Assembly: GCA_000818945.1 (NCBI GenBank)
Contig: KN805386.1
Coordinates: forward strand, 509,948-573,947
Origin: Schizochytrium sp. CCTCC M209059
Taxonomy: Eukaryota > Sar > Bigyra > Thraustochytrida > Thraustochytriidae
Reading direction: 5' to 3'
DNA length: 64,000 nucleotides
In this document: positions 9,509 to 20,134 of the stretch, piece after piece
How positions within the stretch are numbered: the stretch's first letter is position 1
Layout of the letters: each line of letters begins with the position of its first letter
Translations under genes and position numbers: made by a program
The notes under the pieces: model-generated
Seen by the model: only the letters and a program-made list of their open reading frames with translations
What the model was told of the DNA's origin: nothing
Databases searched by the model: none

Positions 9509-11005
9509 ATGAAACTTGCTCAGTGGACCGTCTTTTTTGGCTTCACCATCGCTTTCCTTATTGCGCATGAAACGCTCTTCAATACGCGCACACAAGTGCT
9601 TACTATTGTCGTGCAATCAATACCCTCTCGCAGTGATGTTTTCGTGCAGTACCCACACGGAGAGGCTCAGAGCTCTCAAGATAGTTATTTGGAGAGCGTC
9701 TATGCCGAGGATGTAGCAGACATTGATCCTACCGAAGACTTGATCATTGACGAAGAAAAGGAGAAAGAAAAAACCCAAAGAGCGGCACCTGTATTACCAG
9801 TTCAACAGCCAGAGCTTCAGCAAGAGGTGAAGGCTCAAGATCTGGAACTCATTCGCGCGTCAAGTTCAGCCGCGCGGACTGCTGCAGCGAGCTTGCGCAG
9901 CGGCGCGCAGCGTATTGCCTACTTTTTACACATTCACAAAGCCGGAGGCACGTCCTTGGTAGGTCTCATGAAATTACATGGCGAGCGCGCATTTCGCGGA
10001 AACTCCAATTTGCGAAATGTTACGGAGAGGGTCGAGCTTGCAAGCGGGAGTCTTGAAAAGCAAAAAGCGCTGGTGGACCAGCTCTATGTCCAAAACAAGA
10101 GCTTTGTGGCCAACGAGTGGATGTTGCCGCGTGAGATCCTTCATCGAGAGGACCTCTTTTACATGACGATTCTTCGCAATCCCGTTGCTCGTACGGAGTC
10201 CAATTTTGCAATGTCTGTGACACAAATCGCAAAACTGCAAAAGAAGAATGAAACGCTTGCAACTTGTTTGTACGGCCCGCTGTTGCCCTCGCGCAAGGCG
10301 TTCGTCTCTCTGAAACCGGGGATCGTTGCGCGACATCGCATATATTATGCGAAAAATACCCCGGATAACTGGCAAACGCGAGCCTTGTGCGGCGCCGTTT
10401 GCGCTAAAGTTCCTTGGGGTGCACTCACCGCTGACCACCTAGAGATTGCCAAGCGCAATCTTGCAAGGACGTTTTCCATCGTCGGCATCCTCGAACATTT
10501 CAACGAGACCTTAGCAATGTTTTCTCATGATCTCAATTGGACTGCGCACGAGGTCGACCCCGTTCACTTGGGAACTCACCACGAAGGTTCAAGCTTTATC
10601 AAGGACGCCATGCTCCGCGCTGCGGCAGAGCCGCTGACGCTCGAGTTTCTCGTATGGTTCCAGGCCACGAACCAACTCGACATTGCTTTGTATAATTTCG
10701 CCCGGCAAGTGTTTCGAGGCCAGGCCGCCGAACTTGGAATCAGCGTCGAACTTGGACCCGATCTTGGTCTGGACCTCGAGCTCCCAAGTGGCAAGACGAT
10801 TTCGTCAGGAACTCTCAAGGCGCTCTTGCAACGTCGCATCAAGAACAATGGTGGCTGCGACACGCCGTGCTGCGGCAAGTATTGCGCTCCAATTGGCAAG
10901 TTTTGGCGGGGCACGGCAAAGCGACTCGAAATGACGCCTCCGCTCCCCGTCTGCGAGCTCGATCCCGTCACCAACAAGGTTGTCGACGTTTCTTCCCGTG
11001 CATAG
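9509..11005 (+). CDS. Type II membrane sulfotransferase-like protein
   Basis: This 498-residue protein is probably a Golgi enzyme transferring sulfate from PAPS to a carbohydrate. A single hydrophobic anchor (about residues 6-24) follows a short N-terminus, giving type II topology. An acidic, low-complexity stem follows, with a Glu/Lys run near 85-92. The catalytic part starts near 135. YFLHIHKAGGTSL (138-150) matches the 5'-phosphosulfate loop of the Sulfotransfer_2 class, usually HxPKTGGTS; here the second His and Ala replace the usual Pro and Thr. ILRNPVARTES (221-231) fits the 3'-phosphate motif with Arg223 and Ser231. Several N-glycosylation sequons (NVT, NKS, NET, NWT) agree with a lumenal domain. 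A Cys-rich patch (CDTPCCGKYC) lies near the C-terminus. The acceptor substrate cannot be predicted. Confidence 0.78.
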   Translation: MKLAQWTVFFGFTIAFLIAHETLFNTRTQVLTIVVQSIPSRSDVFVQYPHGEAQSSQDSYLESVYAEDVADIDPTEDLIIDEEKEKEKTQRAAPVLPVQQPELQQEVKAQDLELIRASSSAARTAAASLRSGAQRIAYFLHIHKAGGTSLVGLMKLHGERAFRGNSNLRNVTERVELASGSLEKQKALVDQLYVQNKSFVANEWMLPREILHREDLFYMTILRNPVARTESNFAMSVTQIAKLQKKNETLATCLYGPLLPSRKAFVSLKPGIVARHRIYYAKNTPDNWQTRALCGAVCAKVPWGALTADHLEIAKRNLARTFSIVGILEHFNETLAMFSHDLNWTAHEVDPVHLGTHHEGSSFIKDAMLRAAAEPLTLEFLVWFQATNQLDIALYNFARQVFRGQAAELGISVELGPDLGLDLELPSGKTISSGTLKALLQRRIKNNGGCDTPCCGKYCAPIGKFWRGTAKRLEMTPPLPVCELDPVTNKVVDVSSRA

Positions 11006-11020
11006 AAAGGATGGAACGAT

Positions 11021-11083
11021 TCTCTCTTCTTCTTTTTTTCTTGCTTTCTTTCTTTCTTTTTTTCTTTCTTTCTTTTTTCTTTC
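11021..11083. repeat. TTTC-rich pyrimidine tract
   Basis: A nearly pure C/T tract on the plus strand begins about 15 bp after the sulfotransferase stop, so it is likely in the 3' UTR. Confidence 0.8.
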
Positions 11084-11679
11084 ACCTATGGACTCAAGCC
11101 GACCTAGTCTAGGCCTATAAGGGAGGATTACCAAACGAGTAAGACTGAGAAAGACTGGCCTAGGTTTTATCCTTCCGTATCCGCACGAGCATGCTGTCGC
11201 GATGCGGCGACGCGCTCGGATGTACCAAGCGCGCGTGCGTCCGAAGTTACCAAACGTAGCGTTCCCCAGCTGTGAGTGTCGTGCCCTTTCCGCGTACCAA
11301 ATTCCATGAAAGATTTTTTTACCTGGCTGCTGGTGCTGGTGCTGGTGCTTGTGCTGCTGCTGCTTGCCGCACGCAACGCTGCCGCTGCTGCTACTACTCG
11401 CGTCTGCGTCTGCGTCTATGTCTAGGCCTACAGCGCGTCTGGCTGGCTGCTTTGCTGCTGCCCCCACCAGTCTTGATTGATCTGGCAGTCTTGTCGCCTC
11501 AACTTTCTGCAGGTACCAACTCGTCTCAACCAGGGGACAAAGGGAGGCGCCCTGCCGCGCTGCCTACCACTACTCTGGAGTAGCTGCCGCCTAGCTGAGC
11601 CCTACGGAGGGCTGCGCACGTGCACGTGCCTCCTTGCCTCTTTGCCTCCCTTCCCCCCCTTTGCTTTCATGCCTTCCTT

Positions 11680-11680
11680 C

Positions 11681-11714
<34 letters not shown>
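11680..11714. repeat. (CTTT)n microsatellite
   Basis: About eight perfect CTTT units after a CCTT-rich lead-in. Confidence 0.85.
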
Positions 11715-11716
<2 letters not shown>

Positions 11717-12081
11717 GCAGTCAGTGAGTGAGTGCAGTGCACCTCTGACCAAATAAAAAGCTCGCGGCGCGTGCACCCGGCTGTTGCGGCAGACTCGCGC
11801 ACTTGGACTGCGCTTGGACTTGCATCCAGCCCCTCCGCGCGACCGGGGCAGGCGCGACACGGCGCGTCTTTCGCCGCTCCGCCACGCATCGTCGCCGCCG
11901 CCGCTCCGCACGCAGCGCCGCGGCCACGGCGTCCGCGTGCGTGTGCTCGTCGCTGTCGATCGATAGCCCGCCCGTCAGTCACACACGCAGCCGCCATGGC
12001 CGCAGCGGGTCCCTTCTCCCCCCCTCCAGTTCCTTCCTTCCTTCCTTCCTTTCATCAAGCGCCTTCCTTGCATCAAGTTCG

Positions 12082-12109
12082 TTCATTCATTCATTCATTC
12101 ATTCATTCC
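12082..12109. repeat. (ATTC)n microsatellite
   Basis: About seven ATTC units, roughly 210 bp before the channel start codon. Confidence 0.85.
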
Positions 12110-12317
12110 TTCGTGCGCGCGCTGTCGCTCGCAGGCGCAGGCGCAGGCGCGGGCGCAGAGGCCGCTGTCGCGCGCGGCGGCCGGCGACAGCAAAGCCCCG
12201 GCCAGGAGGCGCGGGGCAGCCGGGCGGCGCGGGGCAGGGAGGGAGGGCGACGAAAGAGATCGCTTGCCCGCCCGCCCGCTCGCTCCGCTCAGTCGGTCGA
12301 CCCGGATCGACCCGTCG

Positions 12318-15300
12318 ATGCTGGCGGCCGCGGCCCCCGCGCCGTCGCGCAAGAGGCCGCGGCCCTCGGCGGCGCCGCGCGGGGCGAAGGACCCGGCACA
12401 GGCCGCCGCCGCGACTCGAGCTCGCGTCCGGCCAGACGGGCCCGCGTGGCACGGCCAAGAGGAGGACGAGGACAAGAATGGGCACAGCGCCAGGGCAGAC
12501 GTGCACGCCCCGCGGTCCGAGGACACCGGCGGTCTCGCGTACGAGGGGAACTTTGGCTTTAGCCGGCGATCACTCGCCTTCGCGCCCGTCGCCCTCGGGT
12601 GTCTGACGCGTGAGAACCCCGTCCGACAAGCCTGCATTCGAGCCGTACAAAGCAAGGCCTTCGAGCTCGGCGTCTTGGCCCTCATCTTGGCGAGCGCCAT
12701 TCTGCTCGGATGCTGGCAACCCGTGGACAGCGTCCTCGGAATTTCCTCAAGCATCAACGTCTTCATTGTGCGCGCCGAATGGTTCTTCCAGGCAGCCTTT
12801 TCGCTCGAGTTTTTTGTCAAGCTCGTCGCACTGGGCGCCACCCCGCAACCCTCAGGGTACTTTCGAGACGCATGGAATCTCCTCGATCTCTGTATTTTAC
12901 TCGCAGCTTGGATCCCCTTGTTTATCCAAGACAGCGCCTCCTCGCTTTTCATGCTCCTTCGACTGGCACGCGTACTGAGGCCATTGCGTGCGTTGAATAG
13001 GTTCCCTGCGCTGCAGAGTCTCGTGGAGAGCATGCTCAATGCCGGACGTCAGCTTGGCGAAGTGCTGCTCTTCAGCACGGCCATTCTGCTCATTTTTGCC
13101 TTGGTCGGGGTCACCCTCTTCAAGGGAAAGCTGCGCCAGCACTGTGCTGTCTTCGACGAGACCGCCAGCGCCTATCTCGTCCCAGCGCAAGAGACAGAGA
13201 GATACTGTAGTCTGCGCCCAGACCGATACGGCAGAGCGTGCCCGGCAGGGCTTGTCTGCGTCGTTACAGACTTTAATCCGCACGCTGGCCTGCAAGGATT
13301 TGACAATATTGGCCTTTCGCTTTTCACGGTCTTCCAAATCATCACGCTCGAAGGCTGGTCTGACATCATGTTTGGACTCTTCGAGACGGGGCCTCGCGCT
13401 CTCGGCATCTACTTTCTCTTGCTCATTCTCTTTGGCGCCTACTTTATGGTCAATCTCCTGGTCGCCGTTCTCAGCGTCCACTACAAGCGTGTGCGCAAAC
13501 GCGACGAAGAGAGGCAACTCGTAATGCACCGCGCCAATACGGAAATCAAGACCATGGTGGCAGATCTCGAGCGCCGCGGCGCCGCCGTGCGTTCCTTTGC
13601 GACCCGGCCCTTTTCTGAACAGCTCACCATCACCCAGATGCGCCTCATCTTTTCGTACGAACAAAACGTAGATGATCCGGACTACGACATCGTTTCTGAA
13701 GAGGACTATCTCGAGCTTCGCGCGCGCCATGCCCTCGACTACACTACTTTCTGGCGCCCGCATTTTCAGCGCATCGCAAGTGAGATGCGTCTTCACAAAG
13801 CGAAAATGATTCGACATGCACGTGCTCTCGATCAATTGAATCAACCCCGTTTGCGATTTCTCGACGCACACAGCTCTCTGGCCTCGGTCTATCAAACCAT
13901 GGAGTCAGAACAAGAATACGACGGGTGTGAGCTTGCGACTCTAAGGGACCTGCAGGATGCGTCCACAAACGGTCAGCGTACGTTTGCGAGCGAATTGCCA
14001 TCTCCATTTCATTTGAGCATCGAGACGCAGGAACGTGCGAACGATGACATCGAGGCTGCTCGAGGGCCTACATCGGCAGATGACTTGACCTCAGCATCGG
14101 CTCTGCAAAGCAAAGATACAGACGAAAGAGAAGATAGACTCGAACACGAAGACCGCGACTGTCAACAAAATGCCAGCGACGGTCTTATTCAAGCGCAAAT
14201 GAACGCCTCCTCTCGCCATTGGCGCTCACGCAATGTCCAGCACCAGTCGAATTCTCGCCATGCCTCATATATTACAAGCTCCTTTTCAATGCGCAAGGTC
14301 GAAGGCGGGGGGAGACTTGCACAAACGCGCCTCTGGATTTCGCACAACATCACGGAGCGGGCATGGTTCGGACACCTGGCACTTCTTCTCATTGGCGCCA
14401 ACGCTGTTTGTCTTGCTACATTTCACTTTGGCCAATCTGAGCAGCTCACGCACGCTCAGACGGTGAGCAATATTGTCTTTTTAGCTTTCTTTACGCTAGA
14501 GATTCTCCTACGCATCGCAGGCGATGGCGCACAAAGGTACTTTGAGAGCGTTTTCAACCTCTTTGACTGCATTGTCGTTCTCATCGGCTACATCGAGCTC
14601 GCTTTCCCTTCGTCCCTCTCGCTGTCAGCCTTGCGCGTCTTGCGCTTTTTGCGAATTCTTGGCCCGAATACCTACGTTCCAGGCTATCACGAGATTCTTA
14701 CCTCGCTCAACTGCACCGTGATGCATGTGGCGCCCTTTTTGGTCTTTCTTGCACTCATTCTGTACATATTCGCGGTCGCAGGCCTTCATTTGTTTGGCGG
14801 TCAAATGGTCGTTGAGAAAATGACCCCTGTGCGCACATTCATCTACCCCAACGCCGTGAGCGAGCCGGCATCAAACACAATTTGGGTCCCGAACGAGGCT
14901 TTTGATTGCACCAAGTTGGCGGGCAACTTTTACCGTGAACTCGCCAACGGAACCTTTGTTTGGCACTGCCCCCCGCGTGTCAATTTTGACAATTTCCTTT
15001 GGGCCTTTGTCACAACCTTTCAGATCATCACGGGCGAAGATTGGAATGGAGCCATGCTTGAGGTCGTGGAGCGCACAGGAAGCTATGTACTGACTATTTA
15101 CTTTGTCCTTTCCGTCGCCATTGGCTCTTTTGTTGTGCTCAACTTTTTCCTCGCTATTTTGATTGATACCTTTGTGCATATTCACAAGGAATTTCGCGAA
15201 GCCCATAACCCTAGAACGGCATCTCCCCGTCCCGTCGCCACTCGGTCAAAAGGCAACGTCAAAACCAGGGACGCAAGCTCTGCGCAGTCACGAAGACTTG

Positions 15301-18281
15301 CGTCCGATGGCATGCCGAGTCCTCCTGACCCTGAGTCAGCCTCTGAAACAACAAGTTCACACGATCTCTCGGCTCGCCGAAAACAGATAATGACCTCTTT
15401 TGCGACTTGGAACAGCCGAAGTGCCAGCAGCAGCGCTAGTAGCAATACTAGCGGCAGCGCAAGTGCTGATTCGAACGCAAGTGGGGCGCAGACGAGTGAC
15501 GACGAGGCCGACGTGGTTGCAAAACCGCCGCATGAAGCCTCGCTGCAAAACATTTTGAATCAACATCAGCGGAAAAAGTACAATCTGAGTCCAAGAGAGC
15601 TCATCAAGCTGCCCGGCTTTCGCTATGCCTCGCTGTGTGGGCAGCTCCCTTACGATAACCCTCTGCGGATCGCCGTCGGCGTTTTGGTCCATCAAGCGTG
15701 GTTTGACGCCCTCATCATGCTGACCATTGTTTGGAGCTGCGTTTTGCTGGCGCTGGATAGCCCTGTACATGCAGTCGCGACGGCCGAGACCATGCTTGCC
15801 ATGAACATTGCCATCACCGTCATTTTTGCTTTGGAAGCCACTCTACGCATTTTGGCAATGGGATTTGTGCGTCACAAGGGATCCTTTCTTCGAAACCCCT
15901 GGAATGTGCTAGACTTTGCTATTCTCGTGATCTCCATCCTCGACGTCTGCCTGCCTCAAGACGAATTCACCGAGGCAGTCAAGGTGATTCGCATCTTGCG
16001 CGTGCTGCGCCCGCTACGCATAATTCAACGCTTTGAAGGCTTGCGCATCGTTGTCAAGTCCTTTGCCAAAGCGATCATCCCTTGCGGCCAAGTCATGGTC
16101 CTCTGTCTATACTTTTTCGCCATCTTTTCCATCTCCGCATCATCTGCCTTCCAAGGCCGCCTCAATGCCTGCTACGAGTGCCCACTCTCAGCAGAATCTG
16201 CAACAAATAGCAATACAAGCAACAACGACTCTTTGTCAGCAACAGCAGCCGCAGCAGCAAGTTGTGTCCGCAATTACGCGCCATCTTCGCGCGATTGCTT
16301 TCGATATCCTGACTACGGCGTCGATGCGACGGTGTGCCCGGATGATCGCTTGTGCGCCGGGGTGAACGAGGAAGCGGGCGTGGAGTACGTGTGGTCCTTG
16401 CCAACGTACGGCAATATCCACAGCATCAATGCGCTGGCGACGCCCTACAACTTTGACAGCTTTGGCTCTTCGCTGCTGGTCCTTTTTGAGACGTCCTCGC
16501 TCGAGATATGGATGGAGCCAATGTATGCCATCGCAGACATCACTAGCATTGGGTCCGGGCCAATTCGCGGATCCAACGATGGGGCATCCATCTTTTATGT
16601 CGTCTTCCTCTTTACCATGCAATGCTTTGTTTTGCAAATCTTTGTCGCTGTCCTCGTCAACACTTATTTGGACTCCTCGGACCAAGTCACGGGCAACGCG
16701 TTTATGACAACCACGCAGCGAGCCTGGGTCGAATTCCACCAGCGAGGCATGAAGCGCCCATTCAAGCCATCGAAGGAGGCCTATCGCCCCGTTGGACATC
16801 TTCGCAGCCGAGTCTACGACGTTGTGACAAGCCACTCCTTTAACATCTTTGTGAACGCCGTCATTGTTGCAAACACGGTATGGATGATGGCAGAGCACAT
16901 GAGCGCCTCGAGCGCCTTTGAAAGGGTCTTCTGGGTCATCGATGGGGCCTTTGGCGCCGTTTACGTGCTGGAGGCGGCGCTCAAGCTGCTCGGTCTGGGG
17001 CCGCGTCGGTACTTTAAGCAAAAGTCGAATTGCTTCGACTTTTCAATTGTTCTCTTTGTCATAGTGGACTGGAGCCTCGTGTGGAGCTCTGCCCCCGTCG
17101 ATGTGGCCGTTTTGCGGGCCATCGAGGCGCTGCGCGTCTTACGTGTGGTTCGTTTGCTGAAGTTCTTTCGTCCGCTCAAGGTCTTGGTCTTGACCCTATT
17201 GACGACGCTCTTTCCCGTCCTCAACGTCTCAGGTCTTATTGGTCTCGTCTTTTTCATTTACTCGGTGCTGGGCATGTCTCTTTTTGGAGGTATTCTCAGC
17301 GTAGACGGTGCTACTGGTGAATACTTTTCCGAGCTCGCCAACTTTGACACCTTTGGCAACGCTTTTTACACACTTGTGGTTCTTTCAACAGGCGAAGACT
17401 GGAATGGTTACATGCGCGAGCTACAGAAAGCTGTCCCGGCGCACGCGGGCTGGTTCGTGATTTCCTTTGTGCTGCTAACGCAGATGATCCTCATGAACCT
17501 CTTCGTAGCGGTCATTCTTGCTAACTACACGACACAATTCGAGCGCGCGCACATCTACCAGATTGATGGCATCAAGGACCACCTCGATGACCACTCCTTT
17601 AGAGAGTACAATCGCGCTTGGAATGAGCTATTCGAAGAGCGCGTGCAAGCATTGCGCAAGGCCGCTACGAACGAGACCATCGATGGCCACGTTCACTGTG
17701 AGACCCTGCGGCGCGCAATACGGTCTCCGATGCACCTGCCTGCAGAGGCATTCACGAAGCTCGTGGTACGCCTGGAGGCGCCCTTGGGTCTGAGCAAGCT
17801 GAGCGCATACGAGGACTTGGGTTTTACGCCGGGCCACATTTTGCGCATGATGCAAGGTCGACACATTCCAATCGACAGTAGTGGTCAGATTGAGTTCTAC
17901 GCGACGTTGTCTGCTCTCATTGACATCAACATGCTCGTCGAGGACGTGCCCGAGACGGTACGGGCATTCCTGCAACACCGCGTCGGTGCGAGCCATCTCG
18001 CCTACTCGGGCTCCATTCGTCAGTTTTCCCCTCCTGCCGACAACAGCGCAAGTGCAGGTCTGCCTCACGACGAGGCCGGCGAGGCGTGTGAGGCGGTGGG
18101 CCAGGACCCCACGTTGATGCACGTTGTTGCGCGAGCCCACATTTCTCTTCGCATCCGGCGCTACGTCCTCCGGTGGCGGCTGCGCAAGGCACGCGAGCTC
18201 GGCGTCACGCCGAGCCACCGTCGCGAGCTCGCCGCGCAGATCGTCTCGGTCATGCGCCCGGACGGCCTCGCTGTGGCCTGA
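12318..18281 (+). CDS. Four-domain voltage-gated calcium-type channel alpha subunit
   Basis: This is a plasma-membrane pore with four homologous six-TM repeats. The start is ATG 12318; an upstream in-frame TTG at 12264 is not a likely eukaryotic start. The product is 1987 residues. The selectivity glutamates are E345 (TLEGW), E907 (TGEDW), E1396 (SLEIW) and E1693 (TGEDW). That EEEE set predicts calcium selectivity rather than the sodium DEKA ring or the NALCN EEKE ring. S4 segments carry regular arginines: domain I RLARVLRPLRALNR, III VIRILRVLRPLRIIQR, IV ALRVLRVVRLLKFFRPLK. Domain II has fewer. Domain I and III pore loops hold extra cysteines, and the domain III loop has a Ser/Asn/Ala-rich insert. 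The acidic I-II linker and Ser-rich II-III linker are low complexity. After domain IV come an EF-hand-like stretch and an IQ-like basic segment near the end. Cav-like and fungal Cch1-like affinities both fit. Confidence 0.9.
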   Translation: MLAAAAPAPSRKRPRPSAAPRGAKDPAQAAAATRARVRPDGPAWHGQEEDEDKNGHSARADVHAPRSEDTGGLAYEGNFGFSRRSLAFAPVALGCLTRENPVRQACIRAVQSKAFELGVLALILASAILLGCWQPVDSVLGISSSINVFIVRAEWFFQAAFSLEFFVKLVALGATPQPSGYFRDAWNLLDLCILLAAWIPLFIQDSASSLFMLLRLARVLRPLRALNRFPALQSLVESMLNAGRQLGEVLLFSTAILLIFALVGVTLFKGKLRQHCAVFDETASAYLVPAQETERYCSLRPDRYGRACPAGLVCVVTDFNPHAGLQGFDNIGLSLFTVFQIITLEGWSDIMFGLFETGPRALGIYFLLLILFGAYFMVNLLVAVLSVHYKRVRKRDEERQLVMHRANTEIKTMVADLERRGAAVRSFATRPFSEQLTITQMRLIFSYEQNVDDPDYDIVSEEDYLELRARHALDYTTFWRPHFQRIASEMRLHKAKMIRHARALDQLNQPRLRFLDAHSSLASVYQTMESEQEYDGCELATLRDLQDASTNGQRTFASELPSPFHLSIETQERANDDIEAARGPTSADDLTSASALQSKDTDEREDRLEHEDRDCQQNASDGLIQAQMNASSRHWRSRNVQHQSNSRHASYITSSFSMRKVEGGGRLAQTRLWISHNITERAWFGHLALLLIGANAVCLATFHFGQSEQLTHAQTVSNIVFLAFFTLEILLRIAGDGAQRYFESVFNLFDCIVVLIGYIELAFPSSLSLSALRVLRFLRILGPNTYVPGYHEILTSLNCTVMHVAPFLVFLALILYIFAVAGLHLFGGQMVVEKMTPVRTFIYPNAVSEPASNTIWVPNEAFDCTKLAGNFYRELANGTFVWHCPPRVNFDNFLWAFVTTFQIITGEDWNGAMLEVVERTGSYVLTIYFVLSVAIGSFVVLNFFLAILIDTFVHIHKEFREAHNPRTASPRPVATRSKGNVKTRDASSAQSRRLASDGMPSPPDPESASETTSSHDLSARRKQIMTSFATWNSRSASSSASSNTSGSASADSNASGAQTSDDEADVVAKPPHEASLQNILNQHQRKKYNLSPRELIKLPGFRYASLCGQLPYDNPLRIAVGVLVHQAWFDALIMLTIVWSCVLLALDSPVHAVATAETMLAMNIAITVIFALEATLRILAMGFVRHKGSFLRNPWNVLDFAILVISILDVCLPQDEFTEAVKVIRILRVLRPLRIIQRFEGLRIVVKSFAKAIIPCGQVMVLCLYFFAIFSISASSAFQGRLNACYECPLSAESATNSNTSNNDSLSATAAAAASCVRNYAPSSRDCFRYPDYGVDATVCPDDRLCAGVNEEAGVEYVWSLPTYGNIHSINALATPYNFDSFGSSLLVLFETSSLEIWMEPMYAIADITSIGSGPIRGSNDGASIFYVVFLFTMQCFVLQIFVAVLVNTYLDSSDQVTGNAFMTTTQRAWVEFHQRGMKRPFKPSKEAYRPVGHLRSRVYDVVTSHSFNIFVNAVIVANTVWMMAEHMSASSAFERVFWVIDGAFGAVYVLEAALKLLGLGPRRYFKQKSNCFDFSIVLFVIVDWSLVWSSAPVDVAVLRAIEALRVLRVVRLLKFFRPLKVLVLTLLTTLFPVLNVSGLIGLVFFIYSVLGMSLFGGILSVDGATGEYFSELANFDTFGNAFYTLVVLSTGEDWNGYMRELQKAVPAHAGWFVISFVLLTQMILMNLFVAVILANYTTQFERAHIYQIDGIKDHLDDHSFREYNRAWNELFEERVQALRKAATNETIDGHVHCETLRRAIRSPMHLPAEAFTKLVVRLEAPLGLSKLSAYEDLGFTPGHILRMMQGRHIPIDSSGQIEFYATLSALIDINMLVEDVPETVRAFLQHRVGASHLAYSGSIRQFSPPADNSASAGLPHDEAGEACEAVGQDPTLMHVVARAHISLRIRRYVLRWRLRKARELGVTPSHRRELAAQIVSVMRPDGLAVA

Positions 18282-18800
18282 CTGACATTGACTGTCAGTG
18301 ACTGCAGGGTGACTGACCGACCGACAGCGACCGAAAGATGAGCTTCTTCCTTCTGTGGCGCACTGGCGAAGGTCGGAGCTGCGGCAAACGAAATTCATGC
18401 AACCATAGACTTTGTGTTGGAGTTGCTCGCCCTGCAAGTTTTATCTGGAAGGCAGCCCGAGAAATTGATTGCCTCGAATCATGAAGATCTTTTTTTTTTT
18501 CTTGCCTTGCGTGCCACACCACAGCCACTGCCCCTGCCATTTATAGCCAACGCTTACCCCCGATTGTGATTCGAACCCGCATAGTCAAGTCGCAAAATTG
18601 CGATCATTCTGAAGTTGTTCCCAAGACGGTCGCCTTGCGTTACGTATCGGCGAATGAGGCGAGATTGACCGTGTTCGACGGGACATCTGTCAGTGACCAG
18701 GCGGGAGGCAAACCCGAAACTTGCCTTCAGTTGTCTGCCAAAAAAAAAGTCGGTGATCAAGCAACGACGGCTGAAACAAAGAGAGCTCTATCCGGAAAAG
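18282..18800. other. Intergenic, channel to broken SDR
   Basis: I see no gene. The first 50 bp contain overlapping GACTG/CAGTC repeats that could form hairpins. A TTCGAA motif near 18568-18580 recalls a tRNA T-loop on the minus strand but lacks a pairing stem. Confidence 0.4.
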
Positions 18801-19622
18801 ATGTCGCTTGAAGGACAGAATGTACTCATCACTGGCGCCTCAATGGGTATCGGGCAGGCTATGGCCACCCGCTTTGCGCAGGAAGGGGCTGCTTAGCTCT
18901 TTCTTGTCTCAAGATCCGAAGACAAGCTGCGCAAAATCAAGGAAGACATCGAAGCCGCGAGCAACACCAAGGTATGAGCATTGTGGCGGTAGACATCCAG
19001 GAGCACGGGGAGGTGGAAAAGGCTGTCGAAAGCATTGCAGCAGATCTCGCAAAAGACGGCAAGCATCTGGACGTCCTGGTAAACAATGCGGGGCTCGCGG
19101 TCGGCGCTCCCGCAATCTTTCCGGATCTGACGTCGTCACAGATTTCCACCATGGTTGGAACCAACATTAGCGGTATGCTTTCGACGACGTATGCTGTGCT
19201 GAATCAGGGTGGTTTGAAGAAACGCAAGCATGGAACAATTCTCAATGTGACCTCAGTGACCGGTCTCGAAGTTCCGCCGTTTCCAGGCGAGGCTATTTAC
19301 CACACCGCCAAAGCTGCTCAGGAAGGTTTCACGAATGCACTGCGCGTCGAGCTCGTTGATACTAGCATCAAGATGCTTGCACTGCGACCCTGTGTCGTGG
19401 CTACTCACTTTCATCAGCAGCGCGTTGGCTACGACGCAGGAAGCGTATAATGAGTTTATTGAGGTTTACGAACCGCTTGTCGCCGACGATGTTGCCGCCT
19501 CTGCTGTCTTCATGCTCAGTCAAGAGGAGCGCGTCTGTATTAAGGCTCTTGACGTCGTCCCTACCGCGCGGCGTTCTATTGCTTGCTTTGATCGAGACTG
19601 GACCAAGCGCAACGAAGCTTAA
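18801..19622 (+). pseudogene. Broken short-chain dehydrogenase/reductase
   Basis: A classical SDR (NAD(P)-dependent Rossmann oxidoreductase, closest in feel to the YdfG/serine dehydrogenase group) is readable across three segments. Segment 1 starts at ATG 18801 with the cofactor motif TGASMGIG and reaches an in-frame TAG at 18894. Reading through gives LFLVSRSEDKL, the expected beta-2 region. Near 18970 the frame shifts, consistent with one lost base. Segment 2 runs from about 18974 to 19450 with NNAG, the NVTSVTG strand and the catalytic pattern Y-H-T-A-K. A second shift near 19447, consistent with one extra base, restores the first frame, which ends at TAA 19620. One nonsense change plus two compensating indels in 0.8 kb indicates a pseudogene, unless sequencing errors are involved. 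Length and order are otherwise complete. Confidence 0.8.
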
Positions 19623-20134
19623 CCTCTGAGTTTATCGCACCTTCGATTGAAAATCATGAGTCTTCATGGCTCTTTAGATGAACACGATTTTCCAAACCAA
19701 GTTTTCTCGCACCAGGCCTAGGCCTAGTCAGTGATTGTTTCACTTGCTTCGAGTGATTGTTTCACTTGTTTTGAGTGATTCGTTGTGTTTTCCGACTGAT
19801 AACGAGGCACGACCACAAGAGAGATCGGGTCGGTGCAATTCAGGCGGGCCAGCCTCCTCATCTCCTCCCCCCCCCCCCCCTGCTGCTTGGGTGACGGTCG
19901 ATCAATATAGAGTCGCAACGACTCTTCTTCTCTTTTCCTTCCTTTCCATTTCCTTCGCCATCCACCATAGCCATTGCAACCCGTGGCGAGGTAGCCCAAA
20001 GCACAGCCGCAGCCGCGACCCCGGCCAAGCGCCCCTCACGACAAGACAAGACAAGACCCAACAGGCACCTCGGGGCGGGACAGCCGCCAGGGGTCCCGCC
20101 GCGCCTGGCAGCCAGCCAACCGCGCCGCGGACCC

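Larger units (their letters stand above)
11006..12317. other. Intergenic with pyrimidine microsatellites
   Basis: The stretch contains CTTT-rich tracts at 11021-11083 and 11680-11714, CTTC (about 12030-12052) and ATTC (12082-12109) repeats, and TAGGCCTA palindromes at 11110 and 11423. The last 400 bp before the channel gene are strongly GC-rich. The frames crossing these tracts are repeat artefacts. Confidence 0.55.

Noticed and set aside
12264..12317. Upstream in-frame extension of the channel gene
   Set aside because: It begins with TTG in GC-rich DNA; the first ATG in frame is 12318. The same reasoning removes non-ATG extensions of TSR1 (20888), XRCC2 (25148) and AP-2 alpha (32400).
18560..18640. 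Possible minus-strand tRNA around a GGTTCGAATC-like T-loop
   Set aside because: The bases flanking the loop do not pair into a five-base T stem, and no anticodon arm could be placed.
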